Shown here: in pieces, positions 6,223 through 7,656 of the stretch | Layout of the letters: every line of letters starts with the position of its first letter | How positions within the stretch are numbered: position 1 is the first letter of the stretch | From: Bacteroidota bacterium | GTDB lineage: Bacteria; Bacteroidota; Bacteroidia; Bacteroidales; Prolixibacteraceae | Assembly (NCBI GenBank): GCA_023488865.1 | Contig: JAMDDG010000134.1 | Coordinates: 1-7,656 of the forward strand | DNA length: 7,656 nt | Reading direction: 5' to 3' | Translations under genes and position numbers: made by a program | Notes under the pieces: generated by a model | Told to the model about the DNA's origin: nothing | Seen by the model: the letters and a program-made list of their open reading frames with translations, nothing else | The model's database searches: none

Positions 6223-6522
6223 ATGTACTTTATTGAGAAAACAGATGAGTTTGATAAATGGCTGAGGAAATTAAAAGATTTAAGAGCCAAAGCAATAATC
6301 TTGTTCCGGATTCAAAGAATTGAAAATGACGGACACTTTGGAGATTGCAAAGCCGTCAGTGATGGAGTTCATGAATTAAAAATAAACTACGCCAAAGGAT
6401 ACAGAATCTATTTCAAAGAAAAAGATGGAAAAATAATTATTCTACTTATTGGAGGAGACAAATCAACTCAACAAAAAGACATTGAAAAGGCAAAAGAGAT
6501 TTTAAAAAAAATAGAAAAATAG
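6223..6522 (+). CDS. RelE/HigB-type toxin (addiction module killer protein)
   Basis: A 99-residue protein of the RelE/ParE superfamily, in the HigB-like subgroup described as addiction module killer proteins (TIGR02683 type, also called phage Gp49-like). Seen in sequence: FDKWLRKLKDLRAKAII near the N-terminus, RIQRIENDGHFGDCK, HELKI, GYRIYF, and the family's IILLIGGDKSTQQKDI segment followed by a lysine-rich helix. Members of this family are typically mRNA interferases acting at the ribosome; the activity here is inferred. The antitoxin ATG follows 4 nt after the TAG stop, and the toxin-first order matches HigBA. AT-rich composition differs from the arcA region and suggests lateral acquisition. 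The module appears intact. Confidence 0.92.
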   Translation: MYFIEKTDEFDKWLRKLKDLRAKAIILFRIQRIENDGHFGDCKAVSDGVHELKINYAKGYRIYFKEKDGKIIILLIGGDKSTQQKDIEKAKEILKKIEK

Positions 6523-6526
6523 AGAT

Positions 6527-6811
6527 ATGGAAACTACAAAATTCGACATAGCAGATTATTTAGATAGTAACGAAATGATTGCAGAATATCTCAATTCTGT
6601 TCTGGAGGAAGGAGATAATTCAGACGTTATTACAGCTATTGGACATATTGCAAAATCAATCGGAATGACAAAGATTGCTGAAGAGACAGGACTAAGTAGG
6701 CCAAGTTTATACAAAGCTTTATCTGAAGGTGCAAAACCCCAATTTGAGACAATAATGAAAGTGTTAAAAGCAATCGGTGGACAGGTTAGAATAAACCCGA
6801 TAACTGCTTAA
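6527..6811 (+). CDS. HigA-type antitoxin with HTH domain
   Basis: A 94-residue partner antitoxin of the putative addiction-module antidote family (TIGR02684 type). The N-terminal part has the family's FDIADYLDSNEMIAEYLN pattern. Residues 46-66 (GMTKIAEETGLSRPSLYKALS) form a clear helix-turn-helix, followed by KPQFETIMKVLKAIGGQV. It is expected to neutralise the upstream toxin by direct binding and to repress the operon through the palindrome over the promoter. It is translated 4 nt after the toxin. Just beyond its stop the sequence AACGCACCATAAC leads into the inverted-repeat element. Confidence 0.92.
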   Translation: METTKFDIADYLDSNEMIAEYLNSVLEEGDNSDVITAIGHIAKSIGMTKIAEETGLSRPSLYKALSEGAKPQFETIMKVLKAIGGQVRINPITA

Positions 6812-7170
6812 AAAACGCACCATAACCCTCGCTCCCGCGCGATTGTATCGCGTGGTGTTCCATTCTACCAAACAACAATGACATCGTCCAGCATACCCTA
6901 ACTGCGAACCCTCTGTCGCGAGGAGGCACGGGCTCATAAGATCAGACTATAACAGATGATTGATAAAAATAGGAATTGACTTTTGTTCAACCACGCGATA
7001 CAATCGCGCGGGAGCGGGGGCAGGCTATTTTTCGGTCTAAAGTTTTGGAAATTAAAGAATATTAGGTAAGTTTACTTTTGTATAACCGAAGAAAAACCGC
7101 CTTATCAGATCCAAAATTCAGCGCATAAGAGCATGTTTGTGGTGGAAATAAACGTTAATAGCCATTTAAA
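6812..7170. other. Gene-free gap filled by an insertion element and repeat copy B
   Basis: No coding region is supported. The stretch consists of a 14-bp tail after the antitoxin, the inverted-repeat element at 6826-7020, and direct repeat copy B from 7026, which runs into the next start codon. Confidence 0.7.
6826..7020. mobile_element. MITE/BIME-like element with 31-bp inverted ends
   Basis: The left arm (6826-6856) and right arm (6990-7020) are inverted complements at 30 of 31 positions, enclosing about 133 bp without an open frame. Each arm also contains its own hairpin CGCGAT-TGT-ATCGCG (or complement). A further weak CCTC/GAGG hairpin lies near 6914-6927. No transposase is encoded, so it would depend on an enzyme acting in trans. 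It looks like a miniature inverted-repeat element or a pair of REP units in opposite orientation. No target duplication could be identified at its edges. Confidence 0.7.
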
Positions 7171-7179
7171 ATGACCGCT
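7026..7179. repeat. ~154-bp direct repeat, copy B (upstream of interrupted gene)
   Basis: Second copy of the repeat at 5996-6149, same orientation and same overall length, offset 1030 bp. Its left half is the better conserved. It ends with CATTTAAAATGAC, so that the start codon of the following gene lies inside the repeat. Such a placement suits a shared 5' leader or a recombination site at a gene boundary. Confidence 0.7.
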
Positions 7180-7482
7180 ATGATACAAGATTCAGAATTT
7201 TATAATACAGTTTCGAGAGATTCAATGAGTTGGATAGATAACTCCGAGAAACTCAAATTTTCTGCAGATTTAATTCAAAAAGAATTTCAGAAATTGATTA
7301 AGCCATTTTTAAATGGTCAAAGTGATTACACAAATGAAGAAGAAATAATAGCATTATGGAATTCATATTTTTTGCTCGTTGGATTTGCCTTAGAAAACTT
7401 AATAAAAGGGTTATCTGTTGAAAATCATAGAGAAGCGAAAGATTTCAACGTATCCGTCCTACCAACCCATCTTGACCTCTGA
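7171..7482 (+). pseudogene. 5' fragment of an unrecognised gene, cut by IS66-type insertion
   Basis: An ORF of 103 codons whose first about 93 codons look native and whose last codons are read from the inserted element. The native part is predicted to be largely helical: SEKLKFSADLIQKEFQKLI, then EEEIIALWNSYFLLVGFALENLIKGLSVEN. The second half loosely recalls HEPN-like helical proteins, but the fragment is too short to name and I claim no function. Frame change of character occurs at about 7450, where GTATCCGTCC begins, which resembles the GTAAGCG-type ends of IS66-family elements. ATG starts at 7171 and 7180 are both possible; the first lies within repeat copy B. The missing 3' part may lie beyond the element. 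Confidence 0.6.
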
Positions 7483-7656
7483 TGGCTATGTTGTGAGTTT
7501 GGACGAAAAAAATGTTAGGGATTAAAGCTTGAGGTTCTGGGGTAACAAGTCCCCGATTTTATTGGCCGGATATTCCGGGATTATTTCCAATACCTTTTTG
7601 AGCCACTCATACGGATTCACGTTGTTCTTTTTGCAGGTGCCAAAGAATGAGTAGAA
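7450..7656 (-). mobile_element. End of an IS66-family insertion sequence (runs off window)
   Basis: Inner boundary inferred at 7450, where GTATCCGTCC starts and the upstream reading frame loses its character. IS66 elements are recalled to begin with GTAA-type inverted ends, so the match is partial. From the boundary to the transposase stop there are 72 noncoding bases. The other end, the 8-bp target duplication usual for IS66 and the accessory genes tnpA/tnpB would all lie outside the window. Confidence 0.65.
7522..7656 (-). CDS. IS66-family transposase, C-terminal fragment
   Basis: Forty-four codons and a TAA stop are visible on the - strand; the rest continues beyond the right edge. The translation begins FYSFFGTCKKNNVNPYEWL and continues KKVLEIIPEYPANKIGDLLPQNL. 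This is the characteristic end of IS66 (TnpC-type) transposases, which usually read YSLxGTCKxNxVNPYxWLxxVLxxIP and finish with a DLLPxNW-like tail. The catalytic DDE core is outside the window, so I cannot tell whether the transposase is intact. Confidence 0.88.
   Translation of the reverse strand, partial: FYSFFGTCKKNNVNPYEWLKKVLEIIPEYPANKIGDLLPQNLKL

Noticed and set aside
6900..6960. Possible tRNA-like fold within the inverted-repeat element
   Set aside because: Only short GC stems; no cloverleaf, no T-loop GTTCRANNC and no acceptor pairing.

Overview
The window looks like a chromosomal segment of a Bacteroidota species, probably of the order Bacteroidales. The support is a DUF4294 gene (a family I know only from this phylum), a close Bacteroidales-type arginine deiminase, and promoter-like boxes of the Bacteroidota type (TTTG, 19-21 nt, TAnnTTTG) ahead of two genes. 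This assignment is an inference; there is no rRNA or marker gene to confirm it.

Positions 1-5879 read as ordinary housekeeping sequence. In order they hold: a glyoxalase II-like metallo-beta-lactamase hydrolase (-), protein-L-isoaspartate methyltransferase pcm (-), a degenerate Gfo/Idh/MocA-like protein (+), a DUF4294 secreted or envelope protein (-), arginine deiminase arcA (+), and a SpoU/TrmH-type RNA methyltransferase (+) starting 5 nt after arcA. The gaps carry dispersed repeats. Three copies of a roughly 60-bp motif lie at 42-97, 1971-2038 and 2067-2126. A mosaic double-hairpin and pyrimidine-rich repeat lies at 843-1218, directly against the pcm stop. A degenerate inverted repeat lies at 3878-3964, and a perfect 33-bp palindrome overlaps the methyltransferase stop codon.

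Positions 5880-7656 are an AT-rich accessory region. A HigB/HigA-type toxin-antitoxin operon (6223-6811) sits between two diverged direct repeats of about 154 bp (5996-6149 and 7026-7179). The downstream repeat runs straight into the start codon of a second gene. A MITE- or BIME-like element with 31-bp inverted ends (6826-7020) is inserted between the antitoxin and the second repeat. The second gene is cut after about 93 codons by the end of an IS66-family element whose transposase C-terminus runs off the right edge. The layout suggests a cassette-like, repeat-bounded acquisition site that was later invaded twice. No complete new system can be shown. The best candidates for something undescribed are the 154-bp repeat pair around the toxin-antitoxin module and the three-copy motif whose copies lie ahead of minus-strand gene starts.
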